Virus record (IMG/VR): IMGVR_UViG_3300032282_001487
Span: 1-38,541 of that record
Strand: one strand, 5' to 3'
From: a virus
DNA length: 38,541 nt
Positions 31,841 through 38,541 of this stretch are shown piece by piece (positions within the stretch are counted from its first letter, which is position 1; every line of letters starts with the position of its first letter). A model generated the notes under the pieces. It saw only the letters and a program-made list of their open reading frames with translations. It was not told the DNA's origin and did not search any database. A program made the position numbers and the translations under genes.

Positions 31841-32329
31841 ATGACTTATACTTGGAGACCTGCTAACGGATTAGATGTGCCACACATTGTTAAAATGGCA
31901 CAAGACCATTTTCAAACAGAGATAGACACTATCTTTACCCCAGACCCCATTGCGTATAGTCGCAACATTACCTTTGCTGTCGTCAATCAGTTCTATTGTC
32001 CTACAACTGAACTATTATCAGTTGCAACAGACAGTGAAAACAACATAGTTGCTTACACTTGGGCCAAATCAGGTGAACGAGCACCTTGGTCCGATAATGA
32101 AATGATTATCATTAAAATGGCACATCTATCATTAACGTTATCTTCCAGAGAAAGAGTAAAGTTAGTCATTGATATGTTAAACTTGTGGGAGGCCTTTGCT
32201 ACTTTGGCAAATGTTCCTATTATCTGTTCTACCACAATGCGTAAAGACCAATCATCGTTTCTAAAACTACACGAACGTCACGGTTATGATGTTCGTGGAT
32301 CCTATGCTTACAAAAAGTTAAACGCTTAA
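31841..32329 (+). CDS. Possible GNAT-like acetyltransferase, only plus-strand gene
   Basis: The product is 162 aa from the ATG at 31841. A longer frame begins at 31697 but runs through the neighbouring gene and a hydrophobic, unlikely N-terminus. The layout suits a small GNAT: a start segment YTWRPANGLDVPHIVKMAQDHF, the core strand NIVAYTWAKSGERAPWSDN, a helix around SRERVKLVIDMLNLWEAF, and a C-terminal FLKLHERHGYDVRGSYAYKK. I see no clear acetyl-CoA Q/RxxGxG/A loop, so the call is tentative. It may be an independent accessory gene inserted against the operon direction. Confidence 0.55.
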   Translation: MTYTWRPANGLDVPHIVKMAQDHFQTEIDTIFTPDPIAYSRNITFAVVNQFYCPTTELLSVATDSENNIVAYTWAKSGERAPWSDNEMIIIKMAHLSLTLSSRERVKLVIDMLNLWEAFATLANVPIICSTTMRKDQSSFLKLHERHGYDVRGSYAYKKLNA

Positions 32330-32408
32330 CAAACTCGCCTGCCTATTCGTTGATGCCCAGACTAGAAAGACACAAAATCATCTGGTTCTTGATAGCGTTT
32401 GTGGTGTC

Positions 32409-32843
32409 TTAACTAAGTGTTGAATTTAGCATCCATAAACTCTTTGCCAAATCTAATATTTGGTCCTGAGCGTAGTTTGCTATTTCTTTATGACCATCTT
32501 TTTCAGCGATAGCCATAAGTTCTTCGTATGTTCCTTTAAGTAGTTCCAAATCATCTCTTACTCCTGTTAAAAATCCATCAGCATCTTCTTCAAAGATACC
32601 TGTACCTATTTCACTTTGATTTAATACGTCTTGTATTTCACAGGGCATATAATCATCTAGTGTGCGTAGTAGTTCTGCTAGCCTATCAATCTGATCCTGG
32701 CGTCTTGTATAAATGCCTTCAAGTAACTTATGGTCACTGCGAAAGTTTCTGCCCATAATGTTTACGTGCGCTACGTGACTGCGATAGTAAGCAACAAAGT
32801 TATTGTTGAATGTTAGTGTTAGTTGTTCTGTTAGTGTATTCAT
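32409..32843 (-). CDS. Dps-like ferritin with intact ferroxidase residues
   Basis: The product is 144 aa, slightly shorter than bacterial Dps (~160-170). The diagnostic residues are at H26 (AHVNIMG), H38 (SDHKLLEGIY), D53 and E57 (IDRLAE). Their spacing of 12, 15 and 4 equals that of E. coli Dps H51, H63, D78 and E82. The two later helices (RDDLELLKGTYEELMAIAEK and ILDLAKSLWMLNSTLS) fit the last helices of the four-helix bundle. It would assemble as a 12-mer that oxidises and stores iron and detoxifies peroxide. The Lys-rich DNA-binding tail of E. coli Dps is missing. It lies between internal-virion genes and the plus-strand gene. Confidence 0.82.
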   Translation of the reverse strand: MNTLTEQLTLTFNNNFVAYYRSHVAHVNIMGRNFRSDHKLLEGIYTRRQDQIDRLAELLRTLDDYMPCEIQDVLNQSEIGTGIFEEDADGFLTGVRDDLELLKGTYEELMAIAEKDGHKEIANYAQDQILDLAKSLWMLNSTLS

Positions 32844-32847
32844 ATTA

Positions 32848-32855
32848 GTATTTAC
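32848..32855 (-). promoter_or_regulatory. GTAAATAC motif at the Dps gene
   Basis: The minus strand carries GTAAATAC, overlapping the TAA stop of the gene ending at 32852 and ending 4 nt before the Dps ATG. A start just after it would make a leaderless or near-leaderless mRNA. Confidence 0.35.
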
Positions 32856-34282
32856 TTCTTACGTTTCTGCGTTTGCTTTTCCAGTTTTAAAGCGTCCTGA
32901 TATTCTTTTTTTAGAATTTCCATTCTTCTACCCATTTGATCCATTTGATTTCTATAATCAACACTTGCAGGACTATCCGGTTTTAATCCAGAACTTAATG
33001 CATTATCACGCAAACCGGTCATTTGATCGTCTAATACGTTCATTTCTTTGTTAATAAGATTTGATGGTCTAGATGCTAATGGTTGTGCAGTAGTGGGCTG
33101 AGTTGCTACAGGTGCAGGTCGTGGAGCAGGTGCTTGTGCAGGCGGCATACTAGTTGGTGCTACAGGTTGTATTCTTGCCGCGGCTGCTTGCTGTGATACC
33201 TGTGCAGGAGTTGATGGTGCAGGCAATAATGGAGTTTGTGGTATACTTGCTTGCAATCCGGCGCGCCCTTCACGTTGTAATGCGGCTGCTCTAGCTGGAC
33301 CAAATGATGGTTCAAACTGTGTTGCACGTTGTAATAATCCACTAGCAACTGTTGGTACTGATTTAATGGCAGCTCCAATAGGGCCGATGCCAGTAGCAAT
33401 ACCTGCAATATCTGCTATACCTTGTAATGGATTAGTTCTATATCCACTACCTATTGTTTCACCGACGCCTTCCCAGAATCTTCCTTGCGATGGTACTAGT
33501 TTTTGCCCTGCCTGATTAGCAGGTGCCATACCATACGCCCATTGCGTTGCGGCATTTTTGTTTATAAGGTCGCTTGTTGGAACTTCGCTTAAACTGACAG
33601 CAGGTCTTGTTCCTGCCATAAACTCATCAACTTGTGGATGAGGAACATATGTTGGGCGAATAGGAAGCAAAGCACTATTAGTTCCAGTGCCTTCAGGATA
33701 TGCAACACCACGTAATGCACCTTTACCAACATTGTAAGGTGCCATTGCTGTACCTGCAACTGTGCTGGCAGCACTTTTTACAGCACCAGGTGTTGCTCTA
33801 ATACCTTTTTCTGCGAGATTGCCTAATCCTGAACCTATTAACATCTCAGGATCATACAATACACCTTTAGCCATTTCACCTGCAACACCTGCAGGATTAG
33901 TAGTTACAGCATTGTATGCTTGTTGTGCAGATTGTACTGGATTAGTAGCAATATTTGCAACTCCTTCAGCCAGTTGACCGCCTTTACCAACAAGATTTTG
34001 ACTTCCTTGCCTTAAATTTGTAGCGGCAATATCAGGACGCAACATACCAAATGGTGTTACACTTTGCATTGTTTGTAACATAGGTGCTAGTAATGATTTT
34101 TGTGCCCAATCGCTGACGCTAACATCTTTAAATGGTTCAGAAAACTTTTCCATAGCACTTTTTTCTTCTTTAGGCTTGTAAAGAGATTGTGCTTGTGCTA
34201 TAACAAGATTAGGATCAGCACCATCCGGTCCTTCAATGGTAATAATCTCGCCATTAGGCCCTTGAACTTTGTATATCGCCAT
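32852..34282 (-). CDS. Internal virion / ejection-type protein
   Basis: The product is 476 aa. The first ~35 residues (MAIYKVQGPNGEIITIEGPD, then LVIAQAQSLY) form a short beta-turn-helix module that I recall from the N-termini of phage internal proteins. The middle is Ala/Gly-rich with weakly hydrophobic stretches (ADIAGIATGIGPIGAAIKSV) that could cross the host membrane during injection. Next is a Pro/Ala/Gln linker (APAPRPAPVATQP), and the end is Lys/Gln/Glu-rich. The TAATG link with the 668-aa gene suggests joint function in DNA delivery. No peptidoglycan hydrolase motif was found. Confidence 0.65.
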   Translation of the reverse strand: MAIYKVQGPNGEIITIEGPDGADPNLVIAQAQSLYKPKEEKSAMEKFSEPFKDVSVSDWAQKSLLAPMLQTMQSVTPFGMLRPDIAATNLRQGSQNLVGKGGQLAEGVANIATNPVQSAQQAYNAVTTNPAGVAGEMAKGVLYDPEMLIGSGLGNLAEKGIRATPGAVKSAASTVAGTAMAPYNVGKGALRGVAYPEGTGTNSALLPIRPTYVPHPQVDEFMAGTRPAVSLSEVPTSDLINKNAATQWAYGMAPANQAGQKLVPSQGRFWEGVGETIGSGYRTNPLQGIADIAGIATGIGPIGAAIKSVPTVASGLLQRATQFEPSFGPARAAALQREGRAGLQASIPQTPLLPAPSTPAQVSQQAAAARIQPVAPTSMPPAQAPAPRPAPVATQPTTAQPLASRPSNLINKEMNVLDDQMTGLRDNALSSGLKPDSPASVDYRNQMDQMGRRMEILKKEYQDALKLEKQTQKRKK

Positions 34283-36288
34283 TATTTCTTTCCTGGTTCT
34301 ACACTTATAATCTTAAACTGACCAGCTGGAGGTACTTGTGATGTTGGTTCTGGTGTAGGAGGAACATATGTTCCGCCTGTTTCCATTTGTTTTCTTGCAA
34401 AATCTAATGTTCTACGAGTGCCTTCATTTGATTTCTTTAACCAGTCTGCTACAGCTTCTTGACTCCAAGTAATATCAGGTTTAGTTGATACAACAAACTG
34501 TAAATCTCTGTCTGTTGGATTAATACCTAACATTCTTGCATTAATGGCTGCCTGTTTATTAACTTGTTCTAACACATTCATAGTATTAATATGGTCTTGT
34601 GTCTTAAAGAACTCACCAACTGTTTGCTCACCAGGAATCATACCACTAATAATTGTACCAAAGTTATTTTTCTTAGTTAATGCATCATTTGCGGCACGAT
34701 CAATGTTAGTAATATCACTTACAATCTTAGCACTATCTGCTACAACATCTCCTGCTTTCTTCATAACTTCATCACGACCTTTTTGCTGTGCTTCACGTTG
34801 AGCTAAAGTTAATGCAGGTTGCTGAACTTGTGCTGGATTGACTGGGCCTGGAGGTAATGGAGCCGGTGCTTGTTGTTGCACTGCTGGGGCTTGTGTTTGT
34901 TGTGTAGGTACTGCACCAGTCACACTACCTAATGCTTGCTGTTTAACTGTAGGATCTAATGGTCCATACTTTGCTTCATTTTCAGCGACTATTCTTGCAC
35001 GTTCGGTAGGACCTGCAAAAGCTAGTTTATTAGTAAGTTCATTAACTTGTATTTGGTTCTTAGTTTGTATATCACTACCAATACCGAATGGTCGTAAGTT
35101 TTGACTTGCGCCTGTATAGCGTTTGCCATTGTTATCAACTAATTCAATGCCTTGTGGAGTAGTTCTTTCGTAATATACTTCTCCAGTACGCATATCTTGC
35201 ATCTTACCAGTATGTGTTTGTGCACCTTTTTGTACACTTGCATATTGTGCGGCTGCTACTAGCTCACTTGCTGATAGTTTTTTACCTGTTACTGCATTAT
35301 AGCCTTCAATAGGTGTTCCATTGTTGGCTATCTTAACTATTGCTGGTTGACCATCAATCTGCGTCATTATTTCTTTACCAACACCCAACTTAGCGGCTTC
35401 TGCCATTGCACTATTTTCCATACCTAGTATGCCAAACAATGCGGCTTTCAAATAACTACCACCAGTTGTCTTTTCACGCAATACTTTTGCAATGTCGCTT
35501 TCGCTCATTGTAGGTATTTGTTGCTTTGCTTCATCCATACCACGCTCTTGTGATATTAAACTTGCAGCCTGTTGTTTTGCTCTAACACGCAATGGTTCAG
35601 GCAAAGTTTCATCATAACCAAACTTAATAAGCTGTGGCACATTATCTTGAAGATTAATATAACTTTGAAATGGGTCTAATGGCATTTGAGTAAGTGGGTT
35701 TGGTTTTGATTCCATCCCACCAAACTCATTAGTCTGACCTTGAAATGTTGATGCTGGTGCAGGAGCAGGCTGCGGAACCTGTGCCACTTGCGTAGGTACA
35801 TTTGATTGTGGCGCAACTGGACGTGTTTGTTGTGGTACAGGTTGTGCTTGTGCTGATGGTATCATATTAGATGCCATATTACCCATAGTTTGACGAACAC
35901 TAGGAACACGCTGACCTTGACCTCTAGCCATCTCGTTTTGAAGTGCCATTTGGTCACGGCGTAATCTGTCTATTGTTGCAGGGTCTTGTGTAGATTGTAG
36001 TTGTTGTTGTATTTTAGCCTGTTCAGCCTGCAATGTTTGTGTTCGGTATTGTTCACGACTTGGTGCCTGCTGAGGTGCCGGTTGATTTGGCATACTCAAT
36101 GTAGGAGTATTAGGATTAACAGGACTTAATGCTTCTGGAGTACCTTTAATCGTCATCTCACTTGTTCCGTCAGGATTATAAGTGATTGATTGTTTTACAG
36201 GCTGGTTGGCAGCCTCACGTAAGCGTTTTTCTTCTTCACTTTCGTATTGGCCAATAACATTGCCCATTTCATCGTATTGATATGCCAT
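34282..36288 (-). CDS. Internal virion / ejection-type protein (668 aa)
   Basis: The product is 668 aa and Gln/Pro/Ala-rich. The first ~190 residues are low-complexity (PVPQQTRPVAPQ, APAPASTF) with a coiled-coil section (AEQAKIQQQLQSTQDPATID). A more ordered middle follows (DPFQSYINLQDNVPQLIKFG, TGGSYLKAALFGILGM), then another Pro/Gln linker. The helical C-terminal block has NARMLGINPTDRDLQFVVST and SQEAVADWLKKSNEGTRRTL. The latter block looks like one shared by phage internal proteins. A role in the ejected core or channel is likely. The gene starts 3 nt after the stop of the 241-aa gene. Confidence 0.65.
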   Translation of the reverse strand: MAYQYDEMGNVIGQYESEEEKRLREAANQPVKQSITYNPDGTSEMTIKGTPEALSPVNPNTPTLSMPNQPAPQQAPSREQYRTQTLQAEQAKIQQQLQSTQDPATIDRLRRDQMALQNEMARGQGQRVPSVRQTMGNMASNMIPSAQAQPVPQQTRPVAPQSNVPTQVAQVPQPAPAPASTFQGQTNEFGGMESKPNPLTQMPLDPFQSYINLQDNVPQLIKFGYDETLPEPLRVRAKQQAASLISQERGMDEAKQQIPTMSESDIAKVLREKTTGGSYLKAALFGILGMENSAMAEAAKLGVGKEIMTQIDGQPAIVKIANNGTPIEGYNAVTGKKLSASELVAAAQYASVQKGAQTHTGKMQDMRTGEVYYERTTPQGIELVDNNGKRYTGASQNLRPFGIGSDIQTKNQIQVNELTNKLAFAGPTERARIVAENEAKYGPLDPTVKQQALGSVTGAVPTQQTQAPAVQQQAPAPLPPGPVNPAQVQQPALTLAQREAQQKGRDEVMKKAGDVVADSAKIVSDITNIDRAANDALTKKNNFGTIISGMIPGEQTVGEFFKTQDHINTMNVLEQVNKQAAINARMLGINPTDRDLQFVVSTKPDITWSQEAVADWLKKSNEGTRRTLDFARKQMETGGTYVPPTPEPTSQVPPAGQFKIISVEPGKK

Positions 36289-36290
36289 TT

Positions 36291-37016
36291 TTATAGTCCT
36301 GGTATTTTTAATGAGCCACTAACATTTGTACCGCCTGACTGAGTTCCAATAGTGCCTCTAAAGTCAGGGTTGTAGCTTGTTGATGGTGTACCAAAGATAA
36401 CGCTAGCGTATTGATTATATAACTGTTGTGGTGTCATAGCGGCAGACACTTGTTGTCCGGCTGCACCTAATGCTTGACCAATACCACCTTGACCTAACTG
36501 TGCTAAGGTAGATCCTGCGCCCATTCTTTGAGATGCAATCTGTGCTTGTATATCTGCCGCAGTCTTTGATTGTAGTGCTTGATTCTGTCCTGCAAGTTGT
36601 TGACCTGCTAATGCTTGACGAGCACTACCTAAGTTGCCTGCTCCACCAAACTGTGCTTGTTGACCAGCTAAGTTTTGTTGATACTGTGCTTGTGCTGGTG
36701 CTAATGCTGATTGTATTTGATTCTTCTCATAATCAGGACTAAACAAGCTTTCTAATCCACTAATACCTGTGCGTAATGCACTTTCACCTGTACTACCTAA
36801 TGCTTGTTGTGCTTGATTTGCTGTGCCACCTAGATTCTGTGCGGCATTTAATACACCACCAGCATTTTGATTGTATATGTTTGTAGCACCTTTAACAGCT
36901 TCTTGATATGTAGGGATAACAGTCCCTGTCATAAAGCCAGTTTGAGCACTGATAGCGTCTTTCTGCTCTTGTGTCAGTTGAGGTGTTGTGTATGAACTTG
37001 ATTTTCCGAAACTCAT
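36291..37016 (-). CDS. Ala/Gln-rich internal or tail-associated protein
   Basis: The product is 241 aa. It starts MSFGKSSSYTTPQLTQEQKD and is dominated by Ala, Gln and Gly in helical stretches (AGQQAQFGGAGNLGSARQAL, AGQNQALQSKTAADI). Proteins of this type sit beside internal-virion genes in several aquatic phages and are possible DNA-transfer or tail-needle proteins. No exact family is named. It has AAGGAAA before the ATG and a CTAAATAC motif 19 nt upstream. Confidence 0.6.
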   Translation of the reverse strand: MSFGKSSSYTTPQLTQEQKDAISAQTGFMTGTVIPTYQEAVKGATNIYNQNAGGVLNAAQNLGGTANQAQQALGSTGESALRTGISGLESLFSPDYEKNQIQSALAPAQAQYQQNLAGQQAQFGGAGNLGSARQALAGQQLAGQNQALQSKTAADIQAQIASQRMGAGSTLAQLGQGGIGQALGAAGQQVSAAMTPQQLYNQYASVIFGTPSTSYNPDFRGTIGTQSGGTNVSGSLKIPGL

Positions 37017-37035
37017 TGTATGTTTCCTTATTATT

Positions 37036-37043
37036 GTATTTAG
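37036..37043 (-). promoter_or_regulatory. CTAAATAC motif, candidate promoter for internal-protein unit
   Basis: The minus strand carries CTAAATAC, overlapping the TAA stop of the repeat protein and lying 19 nt before the ATG at 37016, with AAGGAAA between. Confidence 0.45.
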
Positions 37044-38541
37044 TATATCTGTTGAGAGGGGTACAATATGGTATTCACTTCTTGTTGAATCCTATTATAC
37101 TCTGCCCAATCACCATTGGTAGCGGCTTTTTGCATATCGCTCGCCCAGTTAGGTCCTAACTTGTCTGCAATCTGTTTGAACTGTGCATCAGTTGTTCCAC
37201 CACTTGTAGTTGCGCCTGGAGCTACTGCTGTTCCTTTATACGCAGGATTTAGTTGTACCTGACCATATGTAGGTACTACAGGTCCTTGTGCGTATGCTTC
37301 TTTTCGTGTAGCATTTGCAACTGTAGGTGTAGTTATTTGTTTGCCTGCAATCATATCTTGTATCTGCTGACCTGTTAATGGTTTAGCAATCTGTTGTAAG
37401 CCCCAAGGAGTTTCGGGCGCGGCTGCTTGGTTATACAATGTGTCGTTAAACTTAGGTCCAGGCTGATAACCGTGCTGTCCCCAGAAGAACTTACTTTGTG
37501 CAGGATCGTTTGTATTGTAAAACGCTGTAGGGCTAATCCAGCCTGGATTCAATCCATTACCAAACACTGGTGGCATTGTAGGTGGTATGTTTGTAATAGT
37601 GGGTGTTGGCGTAAGCGTTATTGGTGGTAACGTTGGTGGTATGTTTGTAATAGTCTCAGTCACCGTTTCAGTCTCAGTCACCGTTTCCGTTTCAGTCTCA
37701 GTCTCAGTTTCGGTTTCAGTCTCAGTAACTGTTGGTGTAAAACTAAATGTTAGTGACTCAGTAGGTGTTTGTGTAGGCCTATCTGTTGTAATAATAATCT
37801 CTGGTATTGATTCCGTTTCAGTCTCGGTTTCAGTTTCAGTCACCGTTGGTGTAAAACTAAATGTTAATGACTCAGTAGGTGTTTGTGTAGGCCTATCTGT
37901 TGTAATAATAATCTCTGGTATTGATTCAGTTTCAGTTTCACTTGGTATAGGAGGTAAAGTCATCTCCGTGAAACTAAATGTTAATGTTTCTCTAGGTGTT
38001 CCTGTAGGTCTATCAGTAGTAATAATGATTTCGCTGACTTCCTCTGTTTCACTTGGTATAGGAGGTAAAGTCATCTCCGTGAAACTAAATGTTAATGTTT
38101 CTCTAGGTGTTCCTGTAGGTCTATCAGTAGTAATAATGATTTCACTGATTTCTTCTGTTTCAGGAGGGAAAGTTATTGGAGGTAAAGTCATCTCCGTAAA
38201 ACTAAATGTTAGTGTTTCCCTAGGTGTCCCTGTAGGTCTATCAGTAGTAATAATGATTTCACTGATTTCTTCCGTAGGTGTTTCCGTTGGTATAACATTG
38301 GTAATAGTTTCAGTTGGCACTTCCGTAGGTGGCTCAGTTGGTATAACATTAGTAATAGTTTCCGTTTCTATTTCCGTAGGTGTAGGAATTGTATATACTG
38401 GTTCTGTATAAGGTGGTTCTGTATAAGGTGGTTCTGTATATACTGGTTCTGTATATACTGGTTCTGTATATACTGGTTCTGTATATACTGGTTCTGTATA
38501 TACTGGTTCTGTATATACTGGTTCTGTATATACTGGTTCTG
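37040..38541 (-). CDS. Thr/Pro-repeat virion protein, main part (continues from window start)
   Basis: This is the C-terminal ~500 codons of the gene that starts at 457. A GTG at 38320 could be mistaken for a start, but the frame is open up to 38541 and joins in frame to base 1. From the N-terminal side it has the TEPVY/TEPPY array, then five copies of a 37-39 aa repeat (EIIITTDRPTGTPRETLTFS type), then TETETE runs. A short Pro/Thr linker (TNIPPTLPPITLTPTPT) leads to a folded-looking end. That end has NPGWISPTAFYNTNDPAQSK, FFWGQHGYQPGPKF, TPWGLQQIAKP and a helical tail (ADKLGPNWASDMQKAA). The conserved-looking N- and C-terminal blocks, separated by an expandable spacer, suggest a long extended virion protein. 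Dense Thr makes O-glycosylation conceivable. Confidence 0.75.
   Translation of the reverse strand, partial: EPVYTEPVYTEPVYTEPVYTEPVYTEPVYTEPVYTEPPYTEPPYTEPVYTIPTPTEIETETITNVIPTEPPTEVPTETITNVIPTETPTEEISEIIITTDRPTGTPRETLTFSFTEMTLPPITFPPETEEISEIIITTDRPTGTPRETLTFSFTEMTLPPIPSETEEVSEIIITTDRPTGTPRETLTFSFTEMTLPPIPSETETESIPEIIITTDRPTQTPTESLTFSFTPTVTETETETETESIPEIIITTDRPTQTPTESLTFSFTPTVTETETETETETETETVTETETVTETITNIPPTLPPITLTPTPTITNIPPTMPPVFGNGLNPGWISPTAFYNTNDPAQSKFFWGQHGYQPGPKFNDTLYNQAAAPETPWGLQQIAKPLTGQQIQDMIAGKQITTPTVANATRKEAYAQGPVVPTYGQVQLNPAYKGTAVAPGATTSGGTTDAQFKQIADKLGPNWASDMQKAATNGDWAEYNRIQQEVNTILYPSQQIY
37700..38285 (-). repeat. Five ~111-117-bp coding repeats in the Thr/Pro-rich protein
   Basis: Five tandem copies occur, counted by their shared core at 37781, 37895, 38012, 38123 and 38240 (spacings 114, 117, 111 and 117 bp). 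The two copies nearer 37.8 kb are more alike (RPTQTPTESL), as are the three nearer 38.1 kb (RPTGTPRETL), suggesting two rounds of duplication. All spacings are multiples of three. Confidence 0.9.
38393..38541 (-). repeat. 15-bp coding tandem repeat (TEPVY/TEPPY), right end
   Basis: Nine full copies and a partial one, in the same phase as the copies at 1-118. Two copies (38408-38422 and 38423-38437) carry AGG in place of TAC on the plus strand and code TEPPY. The array ends abruptly at the window end. Confidence 0.97.

Noticed and set aside
38320-38320. GTG at 38320 as the true start of the repeat protein
   Set aside because: The frame is open up to the window end, the pentapeptide array upstream is in phase, and a proper ATG with ribosome site exists at 457.
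37587-38411. Long plus-strand frame of Val/Ser/Gly-rich sequence opposite the Thr/Pro repeat gene
   Set aside because: It is the antisense shadow of the low-complexity repeats. It has no good ribosome site and no conserved-looking part, and it runs against the strand of its neighbours.

Overview
The window looks like a nearly complete genome of an uncultured tailed phage (Caudoviricetes), most likely podovirus-like. It has a large-terminase, portal, scaffold, capsid and connector series. The portal and capsid resemble the SU10 group (DUF5309-type capsid). It carries proteins of the tail-hub and internal-virion type and no tape-measure, tail-tube or sheath gene. The DNA is AT-rich and compact, with many genes overlapping by 1-11 nt. 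All but one gene read on the minus strand. The family mix is typical of metagenome-assembled aquatic phages. The host cannot be read from the sequence.

Read along the minus strand, and treating the window as a circle: (i) 38541-32409 holds a Thr/Glu/Pro-repeat virion protein, two or three internal or ejection-type proteins and a Dps-like ferritin. (ii) 31841-32329 is the only plus-strand gene, a possible acetyltransferase. (iii) 31783-28393 is a run of small virion-associated proteins, including two candidates for the small terminase. (iv) 28097-26487 is the large terminase. (v) 26464-24210 is a cassette with a GlcNAc-type glycosyltransferase, a nucleotidyltransferase-like protein, an MT-A70 adenine methyltransferase and a small Cys protein. 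(vi) 24161-17273 holds portal, scaffold, major capsid protein and connector. (vii) 17268-9305 is a giant 2227-aa repeat-built tail fibre with a YadA-like head region, plus a beta-propeller-like companion. (viii) 9222-6532 is an early-type region with an HNH endonuclease, unknown small proteins and two structured RNA candidates. (ix) 6535-4210 is the replication pair, a PrimPol/PriCT-2 primase and a VirE-type SF3 helicase. (x) 4209-3995 is an AT-rich region with inverted repeats, a candidate origin or terminator. (xi) 3994-479 holds homing-endonuclease-like small genes and two tail proteins.

Both window ends lie inside the same 15-bp coding repeat (pentapeptide TEPVY). The gene starting at 457 (minus) continues in frame across the ends to its stop at 37040. 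The window is therefore best read as a circular or circularly permuted genome opened inside a repeat, and the true repeat number is unknown.

A short motif, TAAATA followed by C or G, lies in most gaps between transcription units in the orientation of the gene that follows. It also occurs in plus orientation before the single plus-strand gene. It is a candidate phage-wide promoter element. I could not recognise a lysis gene, an integrase, a DNA polymerase or an RNA polymerase.
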